Below the pieces are notes generated by a model. That model saw only the letters and a program-made list of their open reading frames with translations, had not been told where the DNA came from and did no database searches. A DNA stretch of 13,365 bases from Sphaerochaeta sp. (lineage in GTDB: Bacteria; Spirochaetota; Spirochaetia; Sphaerochaetales; Sphaerochaetaceae): assembly GCA_023228445.1 (NCBI GenBank), contig JALOBD010000053.1, positions 1 to 13,365 of the forward strand. Direction: 5' to 3'. Position numbers and translations under genes: made by a program. How positions within the stretch are numbered: the first letter of the stretch is position 1; every line of letters starts with the position of its first letter. Shown here in pieces: positions 1 to 5,868 of the stretch.

Positions 1-42
1 CCTATCGGTTAAGGTCGATTTCTTGATCCTAGACAATTTCAT
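1..42 (-). CDS. Start of a probable GntR-family transcriptional regulator (partial, runs off the window)
   Basis: Only the first 14 codons are present, reading MKLSRIKKSTLTDR. The ATG at 42-40 is preceded by a strong ribosome binding site (AAGGAGGG on the minus strand, 53-60) and begins 20 bases after the dctM stop, so it belongs to the TRAP operon. A short basic start followed by Ser-Thr-Leu-Thr-Asp is typical of the lead-in to the winged helix of FadR/FCD-type GntR repressors, which often continue with a Val-Tyr-Glu-Gln-type helix. The family call rests on this short similarity and on a matching operator-like palindrome upstream of the operon (4178-4196). That a gene starts here is well supported; its family is inferred. 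Another type of regulator or enzyme cannot be excluded. Confidence 0.55.
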   Translation of the reverse strand, partial: MKLSRIKKSTLTDR

Positions 43-62
43 CGTTCACTCTCCCTCCTTGC

Positions 63-1337
63 TCATACGATACTGGGCAGCCACGTGGAGATTTGCGGTA
101 AAAATGTCAGCATGATCAGTGACACAATCAACGGTATGTAGAAGGGGATAAAATCTCGTACGACCTTGGCGAATTTCTGTTGGGTGATGGTCGCCATGAT
201 CATCAGGCCGACCCCTACTGGAGGTGTGCACGTCCCTATCAAGCAGTTGAGGGTGTGGAATACCCCGAAATGGATTCGACTGATACCTAGCGTATCGATC
301 AGTGGAAGCAACAACGGGACAGAGATCAAGCGCATTGTTGTATTGTCAAGGAAACACCCCATGATAAGCAACAGGAGATTGATGAGCAGGAGCAAAATGA
401 TTTTGTTATTGGTTATGCTCAAGATATATGCAGTCATGGCCTGCGGGATTCGTTCGATTGTCAAAACCCAACCGATTACGGTTCCAAAGCCTACAAGCAG
501 CATGATAATGGAGGATGTAATCATGGTATCGTACAGGGATTTTACAAAATTTTTCCACGTCAATTCTTTATAGATGGCAGCTGCAAACAGTGAATATATC
601 ACTGCGATGACCCCTGATTCTGATGCCGTGATCACTCCACTGAAAATGCTGGCCAGCAGAATAGCCGGTGCAAGCAGCGCAAAGAACCCATCTTTGAATG
701 TCCTCAGTACTTCTCGTGGCTTAAATGGTGTCGGTGCAGGGCACGCTTTTTTTCCAGAACGAGCTATCACATTATTCATGATCATCAAGATGATGGCTAT
801 CGCAATTCCCGGTATGATCCCGGCGATGAACATATCCCGCGCCGATACCTCGGCAAGCATTGCATAGGTGATAAATGCAATGCTGGGAGGAATGATGGGT
901 CCTAATAGGGAAGAAGCCAAGGTAATTGAGGTAGACCACCCCAAATCATACCCTTTTTCCTTCATTGCGGTTATTTCCATCAATCCCAAGCCAGCTGCAT
1001 CAGCGCTGGAACTTCCTGAAATACCTGCAAACACAACACTTGCTAGGACGTTGACTTGAGCGAGCCCCCCATACATCCATCCTACCAATGATTCACAGAA
1101 ATTGAATATTCGTCGAGTTATTCCACCGGCATTCATGATGTTTGCGGCAAAGACAAAATACACAATTGAAATCAAGGCATAATTGCTGATTCCTTTCTGC
1201 ACAAGTACAACAATTTGTGAAAGGTTGTAGTTTCCAAACCACATGGAAATTGCAGAGGAGATGCCCATGGACATACTAATCGGCACACCAAGAGTAAGGA
1301 TGCCCAAGAATACCAAAATTAAAATAGTCCCGATCAT
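63..1337 (-). CDS. dctM: TRAP transporter large permease subunit (DctM family)
   Basis: The 424-residue protein is the normal length for the DctM/YiaN large membrane subunit of a TRAP transporter. This subunit carries the Na+-coupled transport path and accepts substrate from the periplasmic DctP protein. It is hydrophobic almost throughout, consistent with about a dozen membrane segments. Family signatures are visible: the Gly-Gly-Leu-Ala-Gln-Val-Asn-Val stretch followed by SGSSSADAAGLG (about 90-118), LGPIIPPSIAFITYAM (about 145-160), and CTPPVGVGLMI near the C-terminus. The ATG overlaps the dctQ stop in an ATGA arrangement, so the two are probably translationally coupled. Substrate cannot be read from this subunit. 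The sequence is more AT-rich than the housekeeping genes to the right. Confidence 0.95.
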   Translation of the reverse strand: MIGTILILVFLGILTLGVPISMSMGISSAISMWFGNYNLSQIVVLVQKGISNYALISIVYFVFAANIMNAGGITRRIFNFCESLVGWMYGGLAQVNVLASVVFAGISGSSSADAAGLGLMEITAMKEKGYDLGWSTSITLASSLLGPIIPPSIAFITYAMLAEVSARDMFIAGIIPGIAIAIILMIMNNVIARSGKKACPAPTPFKPREVLRTFKDGFFALLAPAILLASIFSGVITASESGVIAVIYSLFAAAIYKELTWKNFVKSLYDTMITSSIIMLLVGFGTVIGWVLTIERIPQAMTAYILSITNNKIILLLLINLLLLIMGCFLDNTTMRLISVPLLLPLIDTLGISRIHFGVFHTLNCLIGTCTPPVGVGLMIMATITQQKFAKVVRDFIPFYIPLIVSLIMLTFLPQISTWLPSIV

Positions 1338-1831
1338 ACGTCCCTTCCCCCTAGTTCACCCGTTGTGTCTTTGTTTTTGATAATTTCCCAGAGGTCTATG
1401 ATGTAAATGACAAGAAATATCATGAACCCAATGAGCGTGCCGAAAGAAAAGAGCGGCATTGGAATCCTGGCGGTAATCGATTTAATTGCAAATGTTTTTT
1501 TTAAGTATGACAGAGTGGAGACCACCATTCCTGCGGAGAAGATTATGACAATACCATGGACAACCATGTTCAAAATCCTCTGTTTTTGGAGTGGCAATGC
1601 CTTGGGCAAGAGGTCGATGAGAATGTCCTTCTTCTCCCACACCACAACCACCATACCGGGGAAGACAAACCACACCATCAGAAGCGAAGAGTAATCTTGT
1701 ATCCAGTAGTTGGATATTTTCAAGAAAAACCTACAGAAAATTTCGTATCCATTGACCGCAACCAATGCAGTGATTGCAACCATTGATATACCACGCATAA
1801 CCTTCACAATCCATGACATGGCTTTTTTCAT
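1334..1831 (-). CDS. dctQ: TRAP transporter small permease subunit (DctQ family)
   Basis: This small membrane subunit pairs with DctM. I start it at the ATG at 1831 (MKKAMSWIVK), giving 165 residues, because AAAGGA lies about 11 bases upstream. A longer reading frame begins at a TTG directly after dctP, but its first 21 codons run through a hairpin (1861-1880) and look like leader rather than protein. Four hydrophobic segments can be seen. Between the second and third lies the family hallmark Trp-Glu-Lys-Lys-Asp-Ile-Leu-Ile-Asp-Leu-Leu-Pro, preceded by a Val-Trp-Phe-Val-Phe-Pro-Gly segment. The gene stops inside the dctM start (ATGA), as is usual for stoichiometric Q and M subunits. Confidence 0.9.
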   Translation of the reverse strand: MKKAMSWIVKVMRGISMVAITALVAVNGYEIFCRFFLKISNYWIQDYSSLLMVWFVFPGMVVVVWEKKDILIDLLPKALPLQKQRILNMVVHGIVIIFSAGMVVSTLSYLKKTFAIKSITARIPMPLFSFGTLIGFMIFLVIYIIDLWEIIKNKDTTGELGGRDV

Positions 1832-1860
1832 ACGTATGCCTATCCTTTCAATTTGAATGC

Positions 1861-1880
1861 GCGGGTCAAGATTGACCCGC
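1861..1880 (-). promoter_or_regulatory. Hairpin between dctP and dctQ
   Basis: GCGGGTCA and TGACCCGC form a perfect 8-bp stem around a 4-base loop. It lies between the dctP stop (1895) and the dctQ start (1831). No run of U follows in the direction of transcription, so it is unlikely to be a complete terminator. A stem here would protect the upstream dctP message from 3' decay, or partly attenuate transcription into dctQM. That is a known way for TRAP operons to make more binding protein than membrane protein. The structure is read directly; the role is inferred. Confidence 0.7.
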
Positions 1881-1894
1881 GTTCCAAGTACCAA

Positions 1895-2911
1895 TCATTT
1901 GGTGGCAGACAGAACACTGTCCACAACGCCAACCGGGATGACTCCCTTCTTCTCGAGTTCGTAGTAGTACGGGATGAGGATATTTCGAAGCGGTGTGGTA
2001 TCCATTTCAAAGAAGGTCGCTCCGTACTCTCTGATCACCCGATCGACATCGGTGGCCGTAGCTTTTTCAACCTCAACAGCCATTACGTCACCAGCGGCAT
2101 TGGCGGCATCCCTCAGAATTGCCTGTTGATCACTTGAAAGCCGGTCCCAAAGACCATTGTTCGCAACCAACACAACCTCTGCATAGTATTCTTTTGTCCA
2201 TGTCATGTATGGGCAGACCTGTGCAAATCCAATTCCATAGAGCTGATCGATTGAACAACATGAAGCCTCAACTATTTTTTGCTGCAACGCTGCGAACGTT
2301 TCACCCCAAGGAATCACCATCGGAGTTGTCCCAAGTCGTGCATAACTGTTGACGTAGACATCATTCTCAAAGGCCCGGAATCTTAGCCCTTTCAAATCAT
2401 CTGCACTTCGGATCGGTTTCTTCGACGCAATGAGCCGATTGCCCCTGAAGAAATTTCGTTCGGTGTTGACGATCGAGAAACCAGCCTTGTGGAATGCCAC
2501 ATGTTGCTTTTCAATCAGACCCGTATTTTTCAAGACGTCTCGGTATGCTTGAGGACTATTGAATAGGTACGGGACGTTGACCATGCTCATCGTGGGTTCA
2601 TAACTGCCCATGAATTGCCCGGCGACCAGTGCAAGATCAAGGTTTCCGAGCATGACACTCTCAAGCATGACTGCAGCAGCACCCAGCTGTTCTGATGGGA
2701 AGACAACTACTTCGATCATACCCCCGCTCTTCTTGTACACTTCATCAGCGAAGAATTGTGCGGCAATACCTTCGGGCGAAGTTTCACTGATTTGTGTTCC
2801 CAGGTTCAACGTAAGCTTCTTTCCATCAGCTTTCTCATCGGTGCCCTTGCCAATGGCAAAACCCAGGAAGATACCAATTACCAAGACAAACACGATTCCT
2901 CTTTTCAACAT
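1895..2911 (-). CDS. dctP: TRAP transporter periplasmic solute-binding protein (DctP family)
   Basis: This is the extracytoplasmic receptor that captures substrate for DctQM. I start at the ATG at 2911, preceded by AAAGGAG with 8-base spacing, giving 338 residues; a longer frame begins 10 codons earlier without such a site. The N-terminus has a Lys-Arg pair, a hydrophobic stretch at 5-20 and a plausible type I cleavage after Ala-Ile-Gly (19-21). There is no lipobox. The DctP fold is seen in LTLNLGTQISETSPEG (33-48), the VPYLF segment (113-117), and DLKGLRFRAF (172-181). In that segment Arg179 sits where the family keeps the arginine that pairs with a substrate carboxylate. The usual Asp-Gly-x-Glu-x-Pro turn is replaced by Val-Glu-Ala-Ser-Cys-Cys-Ser (214-220), so the ligand may differ from C4-dicarboxylates. 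Confidence 0.93.
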   Translation of the reverse strand: MLKRGIVFVLVIGIFLGFAIGKGTDEKADGKKLTLNLGTQISETSPEGIAAQFFADEVYKKSGGMIEVVVFPSEQLGAAAVMLESVMLGNLDLALVAGQFMGSYEPTMSMVNVPYLFNSPQAYRDVLKNTGLIEKQHVAFHKAGFSIVNTERNFFRGNRLIASKKPIRSADDLKGLRFRAFENDVYVNSYARLGTTPMVIPWGETFAALQQKIVEASCCSIDQLYGIGFAQVCPYMTWTKEYYAEVVLVANNGLWDRLSSDQQAILRDAANAAGDVMAVEVEKATATDVDRVIREYGATFFEMDTTPLRNILIPYYYELEKKGVIPVGVVDSVLSATK

Positions 2912-2937
2912 ACGATGCTCTCCTTTTGTGAATATTC

Positions 2938-4122
2938 TCACTCCTTGTATACGATCCCATCCTTCATGACGAAAGAAGCTCCACCATCCAAAAAATCAAG
3001 TGATTCTTCCAGATCACCAACAAAGCCGACGATATTTGCGCGTTTGCCAACCGCTAATTCTCCAAGATCTTCACGCCCGGCTATCTTTGCATTAATTGAC
3101 GTAGCATGAGCAATGGCCTGGATGGGACTTTTGCCCAATGTACGCCCGATGAGACGGATTTCATCAAACAAGTACCCTAAGCTGTCGGTCCCTGCCCCGA
3201 TAAGGACGCCCGCTTCATGTGCTGCTCGGATCGCATTTTCTTGCTTGGAAAATATTTCTTCGGTGAGCCGATCCCAATACTGTTGGTTGGGCCCACTAGA
3301 AAATGCTGCTCGAATGCCACTCATGGTCGGGACAAATGAAATATTCTTCTCTGCCATGAGGAGGACCTGGTCGTCGGAAATCAAAGCACCATGCTCGATG
3401 CTGTTCACTCCGGCAAGAATGCCTCTGCGTACCGCCTCATGCGAGTACGCATGAATCGCTGTTTGCAATCCCAGGTCTTTGGCAGCACTCACTCCCATCG
3501 TCAACTCCTCAAGGGTGAATTCCGGATTGGATGGAATCTCTCGTGGAAAATGCTCCAGTCCACCGCTACACATGAATTTGATGATTTTTGCTCCTTGCTC
3601 TGCCTGATGGCGGACCGCTTTGAGCACTTCAGGTACTCCATCCGCCTCATGGCTTTGCTTGTAGCAGTGGCCACCGGTTGTGCAAATCGGTACAGCACAG
3701 CACTCGAGTTCGGGCCCGATGGCAATCCCTGAGCGAATCGCCCGGTCGAGAGTTATCGAAGTCGTTCCGGCTAGTCCGTAGTCACGGACCCAGGTTATCC
3801 CTTCCTCCAGAAGGTAGTTGCGCATATTGTGGGCACTGTAGAGAATCAATGCTTCGTGTGATTGTGACATGAACTGGGCGGTTCTCGATCCAAATGAAAT
3901 GCTCTCATCAGGCACCCGCAATGTCTTGCGACAGATGTGGTCATGCATGTTCAGAAGACCAGGAATCACGGTAATCCCGTTCAGTTCGATGACCCGGCCG
4001 TCAAATGCCGGCTTGTTTTTCCCTATACTGATGATCTTTCCATCTTCAACGAGAATCCAGGCAGGCGAAATGACGGTCTTACCATCACCGGTCATCGCTT
4101 TGCGCACATAGATGCAAACCAT
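2938..4122 (-). CDS. Metal-dependent amidohydrolase, first gene of the TRAP operon
   Basis: This is a cytoplasmic amidohydrolase-superfamily enzyme related to the imidazolonepropionase / Xaa-Pro dipeptidase-like branch. The ATG at 4122 follows AAAGGAGGAG with about 8 bases of spacing, giving 394 residues; a longer frame to 4179 runs through the promoter and is rejected. All ligands of a binuclear metal site are visible: His60 and His62 (NMHDH), Lys182 as the likely carboxylated bridge (IIKFMCSGG), His224 (TAIHAY), His244 (SIEHG) and Asp313 (GAGTDS). The small beta domain is formed by residues 1-55 and the last 40. It ends 26 bases before dctP, so hydrolase and transporter are cotranscribed. 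The simplest reading is that it hydrolyses the imported compound, for example an amide, lactam or N-acyl amino acid. The true substrate is unknown. Confidence 0.9.
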   Translation of the reverse strand: MVCIYVRKAMTGDGKTVISPAWILVEDGKIISIGKNKPAFDGRVIELNGITVIPGLLNMHDHICRKTLRVPDESISFGSRTAQFMSQSHEALILYSAHNMRNYLLEEGITWVRDYGLAGTTSITLDRAIRSGIAIGPELECCAVPICTTGGHCYKQSHEADGVPEVLKAVRHQAEQGAKIIKFMCSGGLEHFPREIPSNPEFTLEELTMGVSAAKDLGLQTAIHAYSHEAVRRGILAGVNSIEHGALISDDQVLLMAEKNISFVPTMSGIRAAFSSGPNQQYWDRLTEEIFSKQENAIRAAHEAGVLIGAGTDSLGYLFDEIRLIGRTLGKSPIQAIAHATSINAKIAGREDLGELAVGKRANIVGFVGDLEESLDFLDGGASFVMKDGIVYKE

Positions 4123-4147
4123 ACAGCCTCTCCTCCTTTTTGTTAGT

Positions 4148-4176
4148 AGCATAGGTGCGGAAAGACCAGTTGTCAA
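4148..4176 (-). promoter_or_regulatory. Sigma-70-type promoter of the amidohydrolase-TRAP operon
   Basis: On the minus strand a perfect -35 box TTGACA (4176-4171) is separated by exactly 17 bases from TATGCT (4153-4148), which matches the -10 consensus at 4 of 6 positions. The predicted transcript starts near 4141, leaving a leader of about 20 bases with a strong ribosome binding site before the amidohydrolase ATG at 4122. No other start-like signal of this quality lies upstream of the operon. Confidence 0.7.
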
Positions 4177-4177
4177 C

Positions 4178-4196
4178 AAAATTGTCTTACAATTTT
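4178..4196 (-). promoter_or_regulatory. Probable GntR (FadR/FCD-type) operator
   Basis: AAAATTGT-CTT-ACAATTTT is a perfect 8-bp inverted repeat with a 3-base centre. Its core TTGTCTTACAA fits the T-N-G-T-N-N-N-A-C-N-A pattern known for FadR-subfamily GntR regulators. It begins one base upstream of the -35 box and is centred near -46 from the predicted start. A regulator bound here could block polymerase or touch it as an activator. The regulator starting at 42 at the end of the same operon is the obvious candidate ligand-responsive protein. The palindrome is seen directly; the assignment is inferred. Confidence 0.6.
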
Positions 4197-4208
4197 ACAA
4201 TCTTACAA
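4187..4208. repeat. Three TTACAA hexamers at 8-bp spacing beside the operator
   Basis: TTACAA occurs at 4187-4192, 4195-4200 and 4203-4208, an exact 8-base period. The first copy is part of the operator palindrome and the other two extend away from the promoter. Half-sites in tandem could allow cooperative binding, but 8 bp does not match a full helical turn and the region is AT-rich, so chance or duplication is also possible. Confidence 0.45.
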
Positions 4209-4290
4209 AATTTGAGGCATAACTGGTTGTTAACAGGTATACAATGAAGCGCCACCGAAAGATTTATACCAAACCGGCAGTATGCAACAA

Positions 4291-5008
4291 TCATGATCGG
4301 TCTTTGAGGTACCGCTTCAACAGGAAGGCACAGAAGTAGGGAAAGGTGTAGATGGCATCGCTATAACCGATATTGCCGTTACTCAGTTTGATGCCCCAAG
4401 AAATATCGGGGTACTTATCACAGGAAATCAGAGTCCTCAGTGATTTCGCTCTTCCTGTATTTGACTTCACCTCGATGGGCACCACAGAGTTCATGGTTCT
4501 GATAAAGAAATCTTGTTCTAGCGTCGAGTCAGGACGTTTGTAGTAGTAGAGAGCATATCCACTCTTCACCAAAGCCTCCGCTGCAATCTGTTCGTAGAGT
4601 GCTCCTTTGTATACGCCAAGGTTTCTATTCGTTCTGAGGTCGTTCTGAGCTTCATCTTCCCGCATAGAGACCAGCAAGCCACTATCAGCAAAATACAACT
4701 TGTACTTTGTTGGGTCGTAATTACCGTTCAATGGGAGTTCTGGGAAATTAAGGGCATAGCATACATTCACAATCCCAGCTTGAGCCAACCACTCAATGCA
4801 TCCACGATAATCCTTGAACCGTGCCCCCTCTTGAGATGCGAAAATTGAAATTTCTTAATTTCTTTCGCTAATTGTTCTGGAATGTGCTTGAGAAATATCG
4901 GATGGATTCAGTTTTGCCCTTGCCGAGGCCCCCTGATACTCAATGGCTAGACGCTGGATTTTGTTTCCACTGTTCTAGGGATCTATAATCGTTCGATTTA
5001 TGGCACAT
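4291..5008 (-). pseudogene. Decayed AAA ATPase of the DUF4143 family (frameshifts and internal deletion)
   Basis: The C-terminal domain is readable without interruption from about 4854 to the stop at 4291. It has DUF4143 features: GARFKDY, IEWLAQAGIV, KLYFADSGLL, NLGVYKGALYEQIAAEAL, YYYKRPDSTLEQDFF and VPIEVKS. Upstream, an ATG at 5008 with GGAAG before it opens MCHKSNDYRSLEQWKQNPA. A one-base loss near 4947-4951 shifts to PLSIRGPRQ, and a two-base loss near 4919 shifts to GKTESIRYF, together rebuilding the P-loop motif RQ(V)GKT. The frame then jumps near 4884-4900 straight to IFLKHIPEQLAKEIKKFQFS, so most of the ATPase core, including Walker B, is missing. A last shift at a run of five C (4824-4828) leads into the C-terminal part. 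Intact relatives are roughly 400 residues long. Such proteins are common, often mobile or defence/toxin-linked, with no settled function. No active ATPase can be made from this copy. Confidence 0.88.
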
Positions 5009-5029
5009 ATCGTCTTCCTTCACCAACAA

Positions 5030-5058
5030 ATACTACCCTTGAGCTTTGAATAAATCAA
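5030..5058 (-). promoter_or_regulatory. Possible relic promoter of the ATPase pseudogene
   Basis: On the minus strand TTGATT (5058-5053) and TAGTAT (5035-5030) are 17 bases apart and each match the consensus at 4 of 6 positions. The predicted start is about 15 bases before the ATG at 5008. The position is right, but the boxes are weak and this AT-rich stretch could show them by chance. Confidence 0.3.
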
Positions 5059-5067
5059 AAGAGGAAT

Positions 5068-5184
5068 ACACTTTCATGAGGGAATTATTGCCAGTTCCTC
5101 ACACTTTCATGAGGGAATTATTGCCAGTTTCTCACACTTTCATGAGGGAATTATTGCCAGTTCCTTACACTTTCATGAGGGAAT
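5068..5184. repeat. 33-bp tandem direct repeat, 3.5 copies
   Basis: Units lie at 5068-5100, 5101-5133, 5134-5166 and a partial 18-bp copy at 5167-5184. Each starts ACACTTTCATGAGGGAATTA. The copies differ only near the unit ends (TTCCTC, TTTCTC, TTCCTT). The length is a multiple of three, so on the plus strand two of the three frames stay open; one repeats an 11-residue peptide containing TFMRELLPV. I see no convincing ribosome binding site or gene context for such a protein. There are no spacers between units, so it is not a CRISPR array. It sits exactly between the terminator of the housekeeping array and the ATPase remnant. Confidence 0.93.
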
Positions 5185-5185
5185 C

Positions 5186-5218
5186 AAAACCACGCCCACT
5201 GAGAATCAATGGACGTGG
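5186..5218 (-). terminator. Intrinsic terminator of the housekeeping array
   Basis: In the minus-strand RNA, CCACGUCCAUUGA pairs with UCAGUGGGCGUGG as a 13-bp stem around a UUC loop, followed by UUUUGAUU. Two positions pair as G-U in this RNA but would be C-A mismatches in plus-strand RNA, so the signal is specific for leftward transcription. It lies about 23 bases after the stop codon at 5242, the expected place for the end of the transcript. Confidence 0.85.
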
Positions 5219-5241
5219 CGTGTATTGATGGCTGGATTTGT

Positions 5242-5856
5242 TCAGTCTCCCCGCACCTCGTGGAGGATCTCTCTGACTTGGGGATCGGCGAAGTGTTCGT
5301 CAATCTCCTCGGCACTCAAGCCGATGAACTCGTGGCAGTTGTAGTGGATCCAGTGTTCGTCGTCCTCGCTCTTCAAGACGTGCTTGCGGCAGTAGTAGTC
5401 CGGTTGGATGGGAAGCGGCTCCTCATCCTTGTAGAGGGGCACCTTGTAGTCGTAGACCACAATCTTGAGATCCTCACGGGGAATGCCCTTGTGCATGATG
5501 ATCCTGCCCAGTTCATTGACCGTCTTGCCGGTGTCAAAGATGTCATCAACGAGGAGGATCTTGTCGCCGGTTCGCAGGTGTTCGGGCGAGTAGGTCCACC
5601 CGTCGACCATTACGTTAGCCTGGTCGCGCAGATACCCATAGGAGCGTGCCACCACCGCAGCATAGAAGACCGGCCTCCCCTTCTCCCTGATCCTGATCAT
5701 CTTGTAGTACTCACTGAAGACATTGGCCATGTACGCACCACCTCTGAGAGAGGCGTAGATGATGTCGGGGACGAAGTGATCTTCGGTGTACATCCTGTGG
5801 GCGAGTTTCAGCGTCGTGTCACGGATCGTGTCACAGCTGATGAATTCCTTCTGCAT
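5242..5856 (-). CDS. Phosphoribosyltransferase (type I PRTase fold)
   Basis: The 204-residue protein carries the signature PRPP-binding loop LLVDDIFDTGKTV (101-113), with the two acidic residues followed by the Thr-Gly-Lys-Thr phosphate loop. An earlier Ser-Leu-Arg-Gly-Gly segment (37-40) fits the loop that contacts pyrophosphate. It would move phosphoribose from PRPP to a purine-type base, as hypoxanthine/xanthine-guanine salvage enzymes do, but the base-binding hood is not diagnostic. The C-terminal 70 residues are acidic and rich in His and Tyr, longer than in a minimal hypoxanthine PRTase. AGGAG lies in the 12-base gap after map, and the gene is the last of the array before the terminator. 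Salvage of nucleobases fits a host-associated or fermentative lifestyle. The exact substrate is uncertain. Confidence 0.85.
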   Translation of the reverse strand: MQKEFISCDTIRDTTLKLAHRMYTEDHFVPDIIYASLRGGAYMANVFSEYYKMIRIREKGRPVFYAAVVARSYGYLRDQANVMVDGWTYSPEHLRTGDKILLVDDIFDTGKTVNELGRIIMHKGIPREDLKIVVYDYKVPLYKDEEPLPIQPDYYCRKHVLKSEDDEHWIHYNCHEFIGLSAEEIDEHFADPQVREILHEVRGD

Positions 5857-5868
5857 CGGGCTTCTCTC

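Noticed and set aside
1832..1894. N-terminal extension of dctQ from a TTG codon
   Set aside because: The extension reads through a perfect hairpin, lacks a ribosome binding site, and precedes a normal ATG with AAAGGA in front.
4228..4235. TGTTAACA palindrome as a second operator
   Set aside because: Eight bases in an AT-rich gap is too short, and it does not fit the G-T-N-N-N-A-C pattern of the nearby palindrome.
4291..4788. Complete 165-residue gene with a TTG start
   Set aside because: Family similarity continues upstream of the TTG in the same frame (GARFKDY, IEWL) and then in other frames up to an ATG at 5008, so this is the tail of a broken gene.
5068..5184. CRISPR-like array
   Set aside because: The 33-bp units are directly abutting with no spacers, the copies differ at their edges, and no cas-like gene is in the window.
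5046..5228. Plus-strand 60-residue repeat protein
   Set aside because: It starts at a TTG with no clear ribosome binding site, is mostly the 33-bp repeat, and runs through the opposite-strand terminator. Open frames follow trivially from a repeat length divisible by three.
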